From: Serratia rubidaea
GTDB lineage: Bacteria > Pseudomonadota > Gammaproteobacteria > Enterobacterales > Enterobacteriaceae
DNA length: 64,000 nt
Reading direction: 5' to 3'
Assembly: GCA_901472405.1 (NCBI GenBank)
Contig: LR590463.1
Coordinates: forward strand, 434,001 to 498,000
The position numbers and the translations under genes are program-made. Below are positions 32,936 through 40,604 of this stretch, in pieces. The notes under the pieces were generated by a model. It did not search any database. It was not told the DNA's origin and saw only the letters and a program-made list of their open reading frames with translations. Numbering within the stretch: the first letter of the stretch is position 1; each line of letters opens with the position of its first letter.

Positions 32936-34071
32936 GGGCCGGATGGCGCTGCTTCAGCCACGCGTTTAACCGGGAGTGCCGGGTTGCCTTTCGCAGCCCG
33001 GTGATCCACTGGCTGGGCTGGCTGTTTCCGCTGATGCTGTTCGGCCTGATCAGCAGCAACTTCTCGGAGGGCACGCTGCTGAACCTGCCGGTTTCGGTGG
33101 TGGATAACGATCACAGCCCGCTGTCGAAATCGCTGATCCGCAAACTGGACGCAGGCTCCCATGCTCACGTCGAGGCCCATGACGGCGGGCTGAGCGAGTC
33201 GCTGCGCCGGCTGCGCAGCGCGCAGGACTATGCGCTGCTGTATGTGCCGCCGGATCTGGAGGCGAACGCCCTGGCGGGCAAGCAGCCGAGCATCGTGCTG
33301 TATTACAACGCTCTGTTCTACGGCGCCGGGCTCTATTCCACCCAGGATTTCAGCGGCCTGATGACGGAAACCAACGCCAGTTACCGCTCGATTATCGCCG
33401 CCAGCATGGGGAAAACGCTGCCGCAGCTGGCGGACGTGACGCTTAACTACGGCAGCCTGTTTAACGCCAGCGGCAGCTATATCTATTATCAGCAGTTCGC
33501 CGCGACCATTCACCTGCTGCAGCTGTTTGTCGTCACCTGCATGATCTATGTGATGGCGCGTAGCAAGTCGCTGCTGAGCGCGCGGCCGTTCAGCCTGGCG
33601 CTGCTGGGCAAGCTGGCGCCGTATACCATCTGCTTTACCACCCTGCTGATGATTGAGATTGCCGCGCTGGTGGGGATTTTCGACGCGCGCGTCAGCGGCA
33701 ACCCGCTGTTTATGCTGCTGATCGGCTTTTTCTACGTGGCGGCGGCACAGAGTATCGGCCTGCTGCTGTTTACCTTTACCGGCAGCGCGATCACCGCCTA
33801 CAGCCTGATCGGTATTCTGGTCAGTATTGCGATGACCTACTCCGGCATGGCGGTGCCGGAGCTGTCGATGCCGCTGCCGGCGCGGATTATTTCCAATATT
33901 GAGCCGCTGACCCATGCGCTGTACGCGATGTTTGACGTCTTCCTGCGCCAGGTGCCGGCGCGGGCGATTTTCGGCGTGTGCGCGCTGCTGCTGGTTTATC
34001 CGCTGGTGACCGCGTTTTTGGTGCGCAACCGGCTGCTGAAGCGGCTGGCTAAGGACGGAGGAGCGCAATGA
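32917..34071 (+). CDS. ABC-2 type permease, first of two
   Basis: 384-residue ABC-2 membrane protein. One N-terminal TM (VIHWLGWLFPLMLFGLISS), a large extracytoplasmic domain (LPVSVVDNDHSPLSKSLIRK motif typical of YhhJ/YbhR relatives), and about five C-terminal TMs. ATG at 32917 or 32923, both inside the HlyD gene. The stop overlaps the next gene (ATGA). No ATP-binding domain or separate ATPase gene is present in the operon. Confidence 0.88.
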   Translation: MAMERVRAGWRCFSHAFNRECRVAFRSPVIHWLGWLFPLMLFGLISSNFSEGTLLNLPVSVVDNDHSPLSKSLIRKLDAGSHAHVEAHDGGLSESLRRLRSAQDYALLYVPPDLEANALAGKQPSIVLYYNALFYGAGLYSTQDFSGLMTETNASYRSIIAASMGKTLPQLADVTLNYGSLFNASGSYIYYQQFAATIHLLQLFVVTCMIYVMARSKSLLSARPFSLALLGKLAPYTICFTTLLMIEIAALVGIFDARVSGNPLFMLLIGFFYVAAAQSIGLLLFTFTGSAITAYSLIGILVSIAMTYSGMAVPELSMPLPARIISNIEPLTHALYAMFDVFLRQVPARAIFGVCALLLVYPLVTAFLVRNRLLKRLAKDGGAQ

Positions 34072-35207
34072 AGAGCTACTGGCAAACCTTTAGCCGGGTG
34101 CTGATCGGCATGCTGGAGCGGCCGATGTGGCTGATGCTGATCCTGTCGCTGTGTGTAATGAGCCTGGTGTACGCCAACCGTTCGGTGTGGGATCTGCCGG
34201 TGGGGGTGATCGACCAGGATCACAGCAGCGCCAGCCGTGAGCTGATCCGCCAACTGGACGCCACCTCAAAAGTCGCCATCAAAACCTACGACAGCCTGGA
34301 GCAGGCCCAGCGCGATCTGGGCTGGCGCGAGCTGTTTGCGGTGATCATTATGCCGGTGAATCTGGAGAAGAAGATCCTGCACGGCGAGAACATTGTGGTG
34401 CCGGTGTACGGCGACGCCACCAACCGGCTGGCAAACGGCCAGATCCAGCAGGACGTGGTGACCGCCTATCAGCAGCTGCTGAGTCAGTACAATACCTCGC
34501 TGCTGCTGCGCAGCGGCTTTAGCGAACGGCAGGCGCAGATTATCCTGACGCCGATTCAGGGGCAGACGCTGGACGTGTTTAACCCCGGCATCAGCTTCGC
34601 GGCAATCGTGTTCCCCGGCCTGCTGGTCATGCTGCTGCAGCACTCGCTGCTGATCGCCAGCGTACGCGTCAGCATTGCGCTGAAAAGTGCACCGAGCGGC
34701 AAACCGTCGATCCCGGTGTACCTCGGCGGCCTGTCGGCGCTGCTGCCGATCTGGCTGTTTTTGTCCATCGTGCTGTTTGTGCTGTGGCCGTGGGTGTTGG
34801 GCTACCGGCAGACGGCGAACATTGCGGAGGTGCTGCTGCTGACCTTCCCGTTCCTGTTGGCGGTGCTGGGGTTAGGGAAGCTGGTGACCGAGTGCCTGCG
34901 CAGCGTGGAGATGATTTACCTGACGCTGGCGTTTATCACCACGCCGATTTTCTACCTTTCCGGCACCATCTGGCCGCTGCAGGCGATGCCGGGCTGGGTG
35001 CGCGCCATTTCATACTGCATTCCTTCCACCTGGGCCACCAAAGCGATCGCCGGGGTGAACCAGATGGGGATGTCGCTGAATGAAGTGGGGAACGACGTGC
35101 TGATGTTGCTGCTGCTTGGCGCGGTGTATACCGTGATCGGTATCGGAGTGGGGCTGGCGCATAACAGTGTGGCGCTGCGCAGTCTGTTCCGGAAACGGCG
35201 GGCGTAG
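34068..35207 (+). CDS. ABC-2 type permease, second of two
   Basis: 379 residues, same architecture as its neighbour: N-terminal TM (MWLMLILSLCVMSLVYAN), periplasmic domain with LPVGVIDQDHSSASRELIRQ, and C-terminal TMs including FNPGISFAAIVFPGLLVMLL and FITTPIFYLSGTIWP. Resembles YhhJ/YbhS-type drug-export permeases. The two probably form a heterodimer. It overlaps the upstream permease by 4 bp. The energy source is unclear because no ATPase gene accompanies them. Confidence 0.88.
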   Translation: MKSYWQTFSRVLIGMLERPMWLMLILSLCVMSLVYANRSVWDLPVGVIDQDHSSASRELIRQLDATSKVAIKTYDSLEQAQRDLGWRELFAVIIMPVNLEKKILHGENIVVPVYGDATNRLANGQIQQDVVTAYQQLLSQYNTSLLLRSGFSERQAQIILTPIQGQTLDVFNPGISFAAIVFPGLLVMLLQHSLLIASVRVSIALKSAPSGKPSIPVYLGGLSALLPIWLFLSIVLFVLWPWVLGYRQTANIAEVLLLTFPFLLAVLGLGKLVTECLRSVEMIYLTLAFITTPIFYLSGTIWPLQAMPGWVRAISYCIPSTWATKAIAGVNQMGMSLNEVGNDVLMLLLLGAVYTVIGIGVGLAHNSVALRSLFRKRRA

Positions 35208-35289
35208 TGTTGCGGGATAAAGCCTGTTCGGTAAGGTGCGGCAGAAGGTGAGTGATGATCTGCTTGGTACAGCGGCTATTCTGATGGCG

Positions 35290-35404
35290 AAGTGAAAATA
35301 AATTAATTGTTTTTCAATTGGTTATATTTTTCAGATTATCGTGAAAAGTCGGTGGCTTTTTTAAGTGGTAAAAAATCAATATAATTCAATTGGATATATT
35401 TAGT
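35290..35404 (+). promoter_or_regulatory. AT-rich CRISPR leader
   Basis: Strongly AT-rich stretch in a GC-rich region, immediately before the first repeat. It contains a TATAAT at 35380-35385, 20 bp upstream of repeat 1. The degenerate repeat at the opposite end supports this side as the leader and + strand transcription. Confidence 0.65.
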
Positions 35405-35860
35405 GTGTTCCCCGCGCGAGCGGGGATAAACCGGTCGTACCCGGATTATCATCTGCAACAAAAAAGTGTTCCCCGCGCGAGCGGGGATAAACCGGCCGTA
35501 ACAATAGCCGGAGGACAACGAAATCTGTGTTCCCCGCGCGAGCGGGGATAAACCGTCACCGGTACTCACATCTTAATCTAAGGACCAGTGTTCCCCGCGC
35601 GAGCGGGGATAAACCAGCCAGCGCAGTATCGCCGCCATAATAGAAATCGTGTTCCCCGCGCGAGCGGGGATAAACCGGGTGTATTTCAGGCCTGGCGCGC
35701 CTGCGAAGAGTGTTCCCCGCGCGAGCGGGGATAAACCGCAGGTCCCTGTGATGGGTGAAGACGGTCTGCAGTGTTCCCCGCGCGAGCGGGGATAAACCGG
35801 ACATGATTACCGCTGCGTTTATCCAGCAGTAGTGTTCCCCGTGTGAACGGGGATTAACCA
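35405..35860 (+). CRISPR. Type I-E-like CRISPR array, eight repeats, seven spacers
   Basis: 29-bp repeats start at 35405, 35466, 35527, 35588, 35649, 35710, 35771 and 35832, with a strict 61-bp period and seven 32-bp spacers. The repeat begins GTGTTCCCCGCGCGAGCGGG and ends GATAAACCG, close to the E. coli type I-E repeat. Repeat 4 ends in A instead of G. The last repeat is degenerate (GTGTGAACGGGGATTAACCA), marking the leader-distal end. No cas gene is present in the window. The array ends 4 bp before the ubiV stop codon. Spacer targets cannot be identified by eye. Confidence 0.97.
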
Positions 35861-35864
35861 GCAG

Positions 35865-36743
35865 TTACCGCACCAGTTCCAGCCCGGCGACGCGCCGCCA
35901 GTAACCGTTGCAGTCGCTGTCGTTGGTCAGCGCCAGCGGCTGCCCGGCATTTTCGTTGGCGCGGAACTGCTCGAGCATCGCCAGCGTTTCCATGCCCTGC
36001 GGCGACAGCCGCACGATATCGACCAGCTCCTGCATACCGCTTAGCTCATTACCCAGGTTGTAGCAGTAGCCGCTCATCGTCTGGATGCCGTTGAGCACGA
36101 ATACCTGCTGGTTTTCCTGTGAGCGCATGGCGCGCCCCTGCGGGTATTTGATGCAGCAGGTTTCGCACTCATCCTTGCCGCGGTTTTCCGAGCGTGCGGT
36201 AAAGCAGCGGGCGGAGTAGGCCAGCGGCAGGTGGCCGTAGCCCAGCACCTCTACCTCAAAGCCGCGGCGGAAGCCCAGCTCGGCGCACTGCTCCAGCACC
36301 TTGCCCAGCCAGTCGCGGGACAGTTCCACCGGCATGCACCAGCGCGTCATGCCCTGCTTGTGCAGCAGCCGCAGGGTATAGGCGTTGTAGCAGTTCAGTG
36401 CGTGACCGGCGACGAACGGCAGGCCGCGCTCCGCCGCCATATTCACCGTACCGAGATCGTTAGCCTCTATCAGAAACTCGCCGTTTTCCACGTAGCGTTT
36501 CAGCTCGTTTAATTCGGAAGGCGCCTGCAGCAATGCCAGAGTGGAGAGCACTACCTGCTTGCCGGACTGCGCCACCGCTTTAGCCAGCGCCAGCCAGTCG
36601 CCGACCTTCATCTCACGCCGCTTGGTGCAGACGCTTTCACCGAGATAAATAATATCGGCGCTGCTGTGCATCGCCTGCTGGTAAAAGCTCTCGGTCTCGG
36701 TTTTCGGCCAGTAGTAGAGCACTGGCCCCAATGCGTATTTCAT
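35865..36743 (-). CDS. ubiV: O2-independent ubiquinone hydroxylation protein UbiV
   Basis: U32-family 4Fe-4S protein that with UbiU hydroxylates the ubiquinone ring under anaerobiosis (E. coli YhbV). 292 residues from ATG 36743 (MKYALGPVLYYWPKTETESF). Candidate cluster ligands are the Cys in GESVCTKRREM and three in CFTARSENRGKDECETCCIK. The upstream ATG at 36764 adds unconserved residues overlapping ubiU and was rejected. It follows ubiU by 11 bp. Its 3' end abuts the CRISPR array. Confidence 0.94.
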   Translation of the reverse strand: MKYALGPVLYYWPKTETESFYQQAMHSSADIIYLGESVCTKRREMKVGDWLALAKAVAQSGKQVVLSTLALLQAPSELNELKRYVENGEFLIEANDLGTVNMAAERGLPFVAGHALNCYNAYTLRLLHKQGMTRWCMPVELSRDWLGKVLEQCAELGFRRGFEVEVLGYGHLPLAYSARCFTARSENRGKDECETCCIKYPQGRAMRSQENQQVFVLNGIQTMSGYCYNLGNELSGMQELVDIVRLSPQGMETLAMLEQFRANENAGQPLALTNDSDCNGYWRRVAGLELVR

Positions 36744-36754
36744 GCAGCCTCCTG

Positions 36755-37750
36755 CTATTGCCATTTACGGTGATAGGCGCCGAGCGTGGTTTGAGTGCCT
36801 TCAGACATGGCGCCGAGCGCCGTCATCCAGCCGGCGTCGGGCTGGTAGCCAGCGGGGTCGGCGATGCAGCGGTCGATCGCCTGGCGCCAGACGCGCGCCA
36901 CCTGGCTGACGTAGGCCGGGCTGCGCTGGCGCCCCTCAATTTTTACCGAAGCGATATTGGCGGCCAGCAGCTCCGGCAGCAGCGCCAGCGTGTTCAGGCT
37001 GGTGGGTTCTTCCAGCGCGTGGTAGCGCACGTCGTCAACCAGATAGCGCCCTTTGCACAGCGTCGGGTAACCGGCGTTTTCGCCTTCCTGATAGCGGTCA
37101 ATCAGCACGTCGTTGAGGCGTGATTCCATGCCCTGCGGCGTCTGCTGCCAGCGGACAAAGCGCGCCGGCGAACAGGCGCCGACGGTATTGGGGGACTCGC
37201 CGGTCAGGTAAGAAGAGAGATAGCAGCGGCCTTCCGCCATGATGCACAGGCTGCCGAAGGCGAACACCTCCAGCGGCACCGGGCTGGTGCGCGCCAGTTG
37301 TTTCACCTGATGCATCGACAGCACGCGCGGCAGCACCACGCGGTGCACGGCAAAGTGGCGCTGATAGAAGCGAATCGCCTCCTCATTGGTGGCGGAGGCC
37401 TGCACCGAGACGTGGCGCTCAATATGCGGATAGCGCTCGGCGGCGTACTCCAGCATCGCCAGATCCGCCAGAATCAGCGCGTCGGCGCCCAGCTGCGCCG
37501 CCATATCCACCGCGCGCTGCCAGCGGGCGTAGCCGTCGGGGTGGGCGAAGGTGTTGATGGCGATATGCAGCTTACGACCGTGACGGTGAACATACTCCAC
37601 CGCTTCCTGCAGTTTTTTTTCGCTGAAGTTGAGCCCGGCGAAGTGGCGCGCGTTGGTGTCGTCCTTCAGACCGATATACACGGCGTCGGCGCCGTTATCG
37701 ACCGCGGCCTTCAGCGCCGGTAAATTCCCGGCGGGACAAAGCAGCTCCAT
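36755..37750 (-). CDS. ubiU: O2-independent ubiquinone hydroxylation protein UbiU
   Basis: Partner of UbiV (E. coli YhbU), 331 residues, U32 peptidase-like fold. Starts MELLCPAGNLPALKAAVDNG. Cluster cysteines are probably those in GSLCIMAEGRCYLSSYLTGE, NTVGACSPARF and PTLCKGRYLV. First gene of ubiUV, divergent from ubiT across about 250 bp. In E. coli these genes are FNR-activated; a TTGAT half-site is visible in the shared region but no clear full FNR box. Confidence 0.95.
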   Translation of the reverse strand: MELLCPAGNLPALKAAVDNGADAVYIGLKDDTNARHFAGLNFSEKKLQEAVEYVHRHGRKLHIAINTFAHPDGYARWQRAVDMAAQLGADALILADLAMLEYAAERYPHIERHVSVQASATNEEAIRFYQRHFAVHRVVLPRVLSMHQVKQLARTSPVPLEVFAFGSLCIMAEGRCYLSSYLTGESPNTVGACSPARFVRWQQTPQGMESRLNDVLIDRYQEGENAGYPTLCKGRYLVDDVRYHALEEPTSLNTLALLPELLAANIASVKIEGRQRSPAYVSQVARVWRQAIDRCIADPAGYQPDAGWMTALGAMSEGTQTTLGAYHRKWQ

Positions 37751-38001
37751 ACTGTGATCCTGGTCCAGCGACGAGGCGCTGTGACGGTTGTCGCCGCGGG
37801 CAATACGGCCGCAGCGATGTTTAACGGGGGAACAATTTTAGTGAAGTCATACGCAACAGATTTTGATTTGGGGCAGTTTCTGGCGTATTGATAAACAGCG
37901 GGGCGTTAGCCGCAATCGCATGATTTGTTGATATAGACCGCGGAAGCCCGGCCGCAATATGGCAAAATAGCGCTAACTGAGTAATGAAGGAGTGGATGAC
38001 C

Positions 38002-38523
38002 GTGTTGGAAAAACTACGATCGCGCATTGTGCGCCAGGGGCCGTCGCTGCTGCGCGTGCCGCTCAAACTCACCCCTTTCGCCCTGCAGCGTCAACTGCTG
38101 GAGCAGGTGTTGGGTTGGCAGTTCCGTCAGGCGCTCGCGGATGGCGATCTGGAATTTCTTGAATCACGGTGGCTGAAGATCGAAGTGCGGGATCTGGCGC
38201 TACAATGGTTTATGACGGTAGAAAACGATCGGCTGGTGGTTCGCCAGCATGCACAAGCCGACGTCAGCTTCAGCGGCGACGCCAACGATCTGATCCTGAT
38301 CGCGGCGCGCAAGCAGGATCCTGACACGCTGTTTTTCCAGCGTCGGCTACAGATTGAAGGGGATACCGAATTGGGCCTGTATGTAAAAAATCTGATGGAT
38401 GCGATTGAACTGGAAGCCATGCCGGCGCCGCTGCGTATTGGGTTACTGCAGTTGGCGGAATTTGTTGAAGCAGGTTTACAAGAGGGCGCAGAACCGTCTT
38501 CCCAAGTGGTGGCGCCATGCTGA
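38002..38523 (+). CDS. ubiT: SCP2-domain ubiquinone accessory factor UbiT
   Basis: Lipid-binding SCP2 protein needed for anaerobic ubiquinone synthesis (E. coli YhbT). 173 residues. I chose the GTG at 38002 (VLEKLRSRIVRQGPSLL), which aligns with the E. coli start and is nine bases after AGGAG. ATGs at 37984 and 37996 are upstream of or too close to that site. Core QWFMTVENDRLVVRQHAQAD and DTLFFQRRLQIEGDTELGLY are conserved. It overlaps yhbS by 7 bp. Confidence 0.93.
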   Translation: MLEKLRSRIVRQGPSLLRVPLKLTPFALQRQLLEQVLGWQFRQALADGDLEFLESRWLKIEVRDLALQWFMTVENDRLVVRQHAQADVSFSGDANDLILIAARKQDPDTLFFQRRLQIEGDTELGLYVKNLMDAIELEAMPAPLRIGLLQLAEFVEAGLQEGAEPSSQVVAPC

Positions 38524-39020
38524 TTCGCGTCGAGATTCCGGTAGACGCCGCAGGCATCGACGCTCTGCTGCGCCGCGCCTTCGGGCGTGATGATGAAGCC
38601 GACCTGGTGCGCCAACTGCGTGAAGACGGCCAGCTGACGCTGGGCGTGGTCGCCACCGATGACGAAGGCGGCGTGGTGGGCTATGCCGCCTTCAGCCCGG
38701 TTGACGTCGCCGGGGAGGACCGCCAGTGGGTCGGTCTGGCGCCGTTGGCGGTGGAAGAGAGCCTGCGCCGTCAGGGGCTGGGGGAGAAGCTGGTTTACGA
38801 AGGGCTGGATGCGCTAAACGAGTTCAGCTACGCCGCGGTGGTGGTGCTGGGCGAGCCGGAGTACTACGCGCGCTTTGGCTTTAAGCCGGCGGCGGAGTAC
38901 GGGCTGAGCTGCCGCTGGCCGGGCTGTGAGCAGGCGTTTCAGGTCTACCCGCTGGCGCCGGACGCGCTGGACGGCGTCAGCGGCACCGTGGACTACGCCG
39001 CGCCGTTTAACCGTTTTTAA
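38517..39020 (+). CDS. yhbS: GNAT-family N-acetyltransferase YhbS
   Basis: 167-residue acetyltransferase. The acetyl-CoA-binding motif A is in [21 protein letters not shown], followed by [18 protein letters not shown], the typical YhbS segment. The physiological acceptor is not known from sequence. The start overlaps the ubiT end. Its 3' end overlaps the convergent yhbQ by 14 bp. The frame is intact. Confidence 0.93.
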   Translation: MLIRVEIPVDAAGIDALLRRAFGRDDEADLVRQLREDGQLTLGVVATDDEGGVVGYAAFSPVDVAGEDRQWVGLAPLAVEESLRRQGLGEKLVYEGLDALNEFSYAAVVVLGEPEYYARFGFKPAAEYGLSCRWPGCEQAFQVYPLAPDALDGVSGTVDYAAPFNRF

Positions 39021-39300
39021 CCAGCAGATAATCCAAAGACAGAGGCGGGTGTGACACCAGCCTCTCTTTTTGCGTTTTACTCAGCTGCTTGACGCGGTAT
39101 TCCAGCCGCAGCGCCAGCGAACGGTCGCCGACCGCGCAGTGAAAGGCCAACTGCAGCTCGCCTTTGCCGCGCAGCGCCTTGGCGCCTTTACCCGCCTGAT
39201 GCTGAGCCAGCCGCCGCAGCACGTCGGTGGTGATGCCGGTATACAGCATGCCGCTTGGCAGGCGCAGCATATACAGATGCCAGGTGGTGCTTTCCGCCAT
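39007..39300 (-). CDS. yhbQ: GIY-YIG nuclease-family protein YhbQ
   Basis: 97-residue single-domain GIY-YIG protein (UPF0213). The motif appears as [20 protein letters not shown] followed by [14 protein letters not shown], with the catalytic Arg region and the Glu in [19 protein letters not shown]. Related proteins have nuclease activity on branched DNA in vitro. Convergent with and slightly overlapping yhbS. Confidence 0.93.
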   Translation of the reverse strand: MAESTTWHLYMLRLPSGMLYTGITTDVLRRLAQHQAGKGAKALRGKGELQLAFHCAVGDRSLALRLEYRVKQLSKTQKERLVSHPPLSLDYLLVKNG

Positions 39301-39572
39301 TCATTCTTACCTTTGAGCGAGTCATCATCGCGCGGGTTCGCCCCGGGCGGTATATGGCGCCCAGTATCCCCGTTTCGTCTTTTCCTGTCTAACCGGACGA
39401 TTGTACCGGTAAAAATATATGCAGCCTTTAATTGTTAACGACGAGAAGGTTTTAGTAAAAGTAAGAGGCCTGGTAATAGCGAAATAACTAATGAATTTCA
39501 GTAGGGGATATCGGTAGCAGAACTTTTTAGTGATTTCTTTAAATCGAAAGAAATAGGGTTTTGGGGAGTAGT
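39301..39572. other. Intergenic region between yhbQ and the small membrane protein gene
   Basis: 272 bp, AT-richer than the surroundings in its right half. No ORF, tRNA, repeat or clear terminator was recognised in it. Confidence 0.5.
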
Positions 39573-39788
39573 ATGAAAAGGGTCCTCGCTATTATCGTTG
39601 GGGCAGTGATGGGCATTGTGCTTATATGGTTGGCGTATCCTTATATTTCAGATTGGCTGGTGGGACCGGTTCATGGTGAAGACCAAATGTCCGCGAACTT
39701 TGTTCTGCTGCTTGCCGGGCTGGGGATAGGGTGCGTCGTTGGTGGTCTGGCCGGCGGCCTGGCCTATTCCCGTTTGACTAAGGGATAG
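39573..39788 (+). CDS. Small two-TM membrane protein, unknown function
   Basis: 71-residue protein I do not recognise. TM1 is AIIVGAVMGIVLIWLAYPYI and TM2 is FVLLLAGLGIGCVVGGLAGG, joined by a short acidic loop (VGPVHGEDQMSA) and ending in RLTKG. GGGGAG lies four bases before the chosen ATG; an upstream in-frame start at 39561 has no such site. It is flanked by AT-rich sequence and not part of the E. coli gene order, so it may be an acquired or lineage-specific gene. Confidence 0.65.
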   Translation: MKRVLAIIVGAVMGIVLIWLAYPYISDWLVGPVHGEDQMSANFVLLLAGLGIGCVVGGLAGGLAYSRLTKG

Positions 39789-39902
39789 CACCATAAACAA
39801 TGCGTTAAGTATTCAGTAGACTTATATTCATTCACTGCCGCACGGGCAGCCTGGACACAATCCGGTGGTAAGATGCTGTTAACAGCCTAAAGGAGAACCC
39901 CG

Positions 39903-40343
39903 GTGGAACAGAGCGAACAACAGCAGCATATCATCCGCTTCCTCAGTAAACAGCACGTGCTGACGCTCTGCGCCGGCAACGGTCTGGACATGTGGTGCGC
40001 CAACTGTTTCTACGTGTTTGACGCCGAGCGCATGGCGCTGTGGCTGATGACCGAACCGCACACCCGCCACGGCCAGCTGATGCAGCAGCATGCCGAAGTG
40101 GTCGGCACCATTGCGCCAAAGCCCAAAAGCATCGCGCTGATTAAGGGCGTCCAGTACCGCGCGACGGCGCGCATCCTCAGCGGGGAAGAAGAGCAGCAGG
40201 CACGCGCCCGCTATTGCAGGCGTTTTCCGGTGGCGAAAGCGATGCCGGCCACACTGTGGCTGCTGAGCCTGCAGGAGGTGAAAATGACCGACAACGCGCT
40301 GGGCTTCGGTAAAAAAATGTACTGGCAGCGCGAAAATTCCTAA
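39903..40343 (+). CDS. yhbP: YhbP family protein, FMN-binding split-barrel fold
   Basis: 146-residue UPF0306 protein resembling pyridoxamine-phosphate oxidases. Contains [21 protein letters not shown] and the basic segment [18 protein letters not shown]. The activity is unknown. An AAGGAGA site precedes the start at 39903. It keeps the E. coli neighbourhood (yhbQ, yhbP) with a small membrane gene in between. The frame is intact. Confidence 0.9.
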   Translation: MEQSEQQQHIIRFLSKQHVLTLCAGNGLDMWCANCFYVFDAERMALWLMTEPHTRHGQLMQQHAEVVGTIAPKPKSIALIKGVQYRATARILSGEEEQQARARYCRRFPVAKAMPATLWLLSLQEVKMTDNALGFGKKMYWQRENS

Positions 40344-40361
40344 CGTCGGGCAGCGCCCAGG

Positions 40362-40604
40362 CTAACGGCGTTTGCGCTCCGGAATGACCGGCATAATGCT
40401 GAAGTGCGCCATATCCGCCGGGGAAATTTTAAAATGTGCGGGGTATTTGGCCGGGTCGGTAATAAAATCCGGTTCGCTGCTGCGCCAGGTGAAGAAGCAG
40501 GTTGCACAGTGGAACACCGTCCAGGCATCTTTTACCGGCGAGTGGCACAGCACCTCCGGCCCGGCGGATTCACAGCGCGGGCACGCGGCGGGCAGCTTAT
40601 TCAT
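40362..40604 (-). CDS. Non-oxidative hydroxyarylic acid decarboxylase, small subunit D
   Basis: 80-residue zinc-ribbon-like subunit (VdcD/YclD family). Starts MNKLPAACPRCESAGPEVLC with CPRC and a second pair HCATCFFTW, then DPAKYPAHFKISPADMAHF. Required with subunit C for reversible decarboxylation of 4-hydroxybenzoate or vanillate in relatives. The ATG overlaps the subunit C stop (ATGA). I rejected a long ORF running through subunit C into D, which is created by indels. Confidence 0.85.
   Translation of the reverse strand: MNKLPAACPRCESAGPEVLCHSPVKDAWTVFHCATCFFTWRSSEPDFITDPAKYPAHFKISPADMAHFSIMPVIPERKRR

Noticed and set aside
35336-35804. ORFs encoding repeats such as RFIPARAGNT and SPLARGT
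   Set aside because: These are translations of the CRISPR repeats, a well-known artefact, not genes.
37751-38001. FNR box in the ubiU-ubiT divergent region
   Set aside because: Only TTGAT half-sites are visible, without the second ATCAA half at the right spacing; not strong enough to list as a feature.
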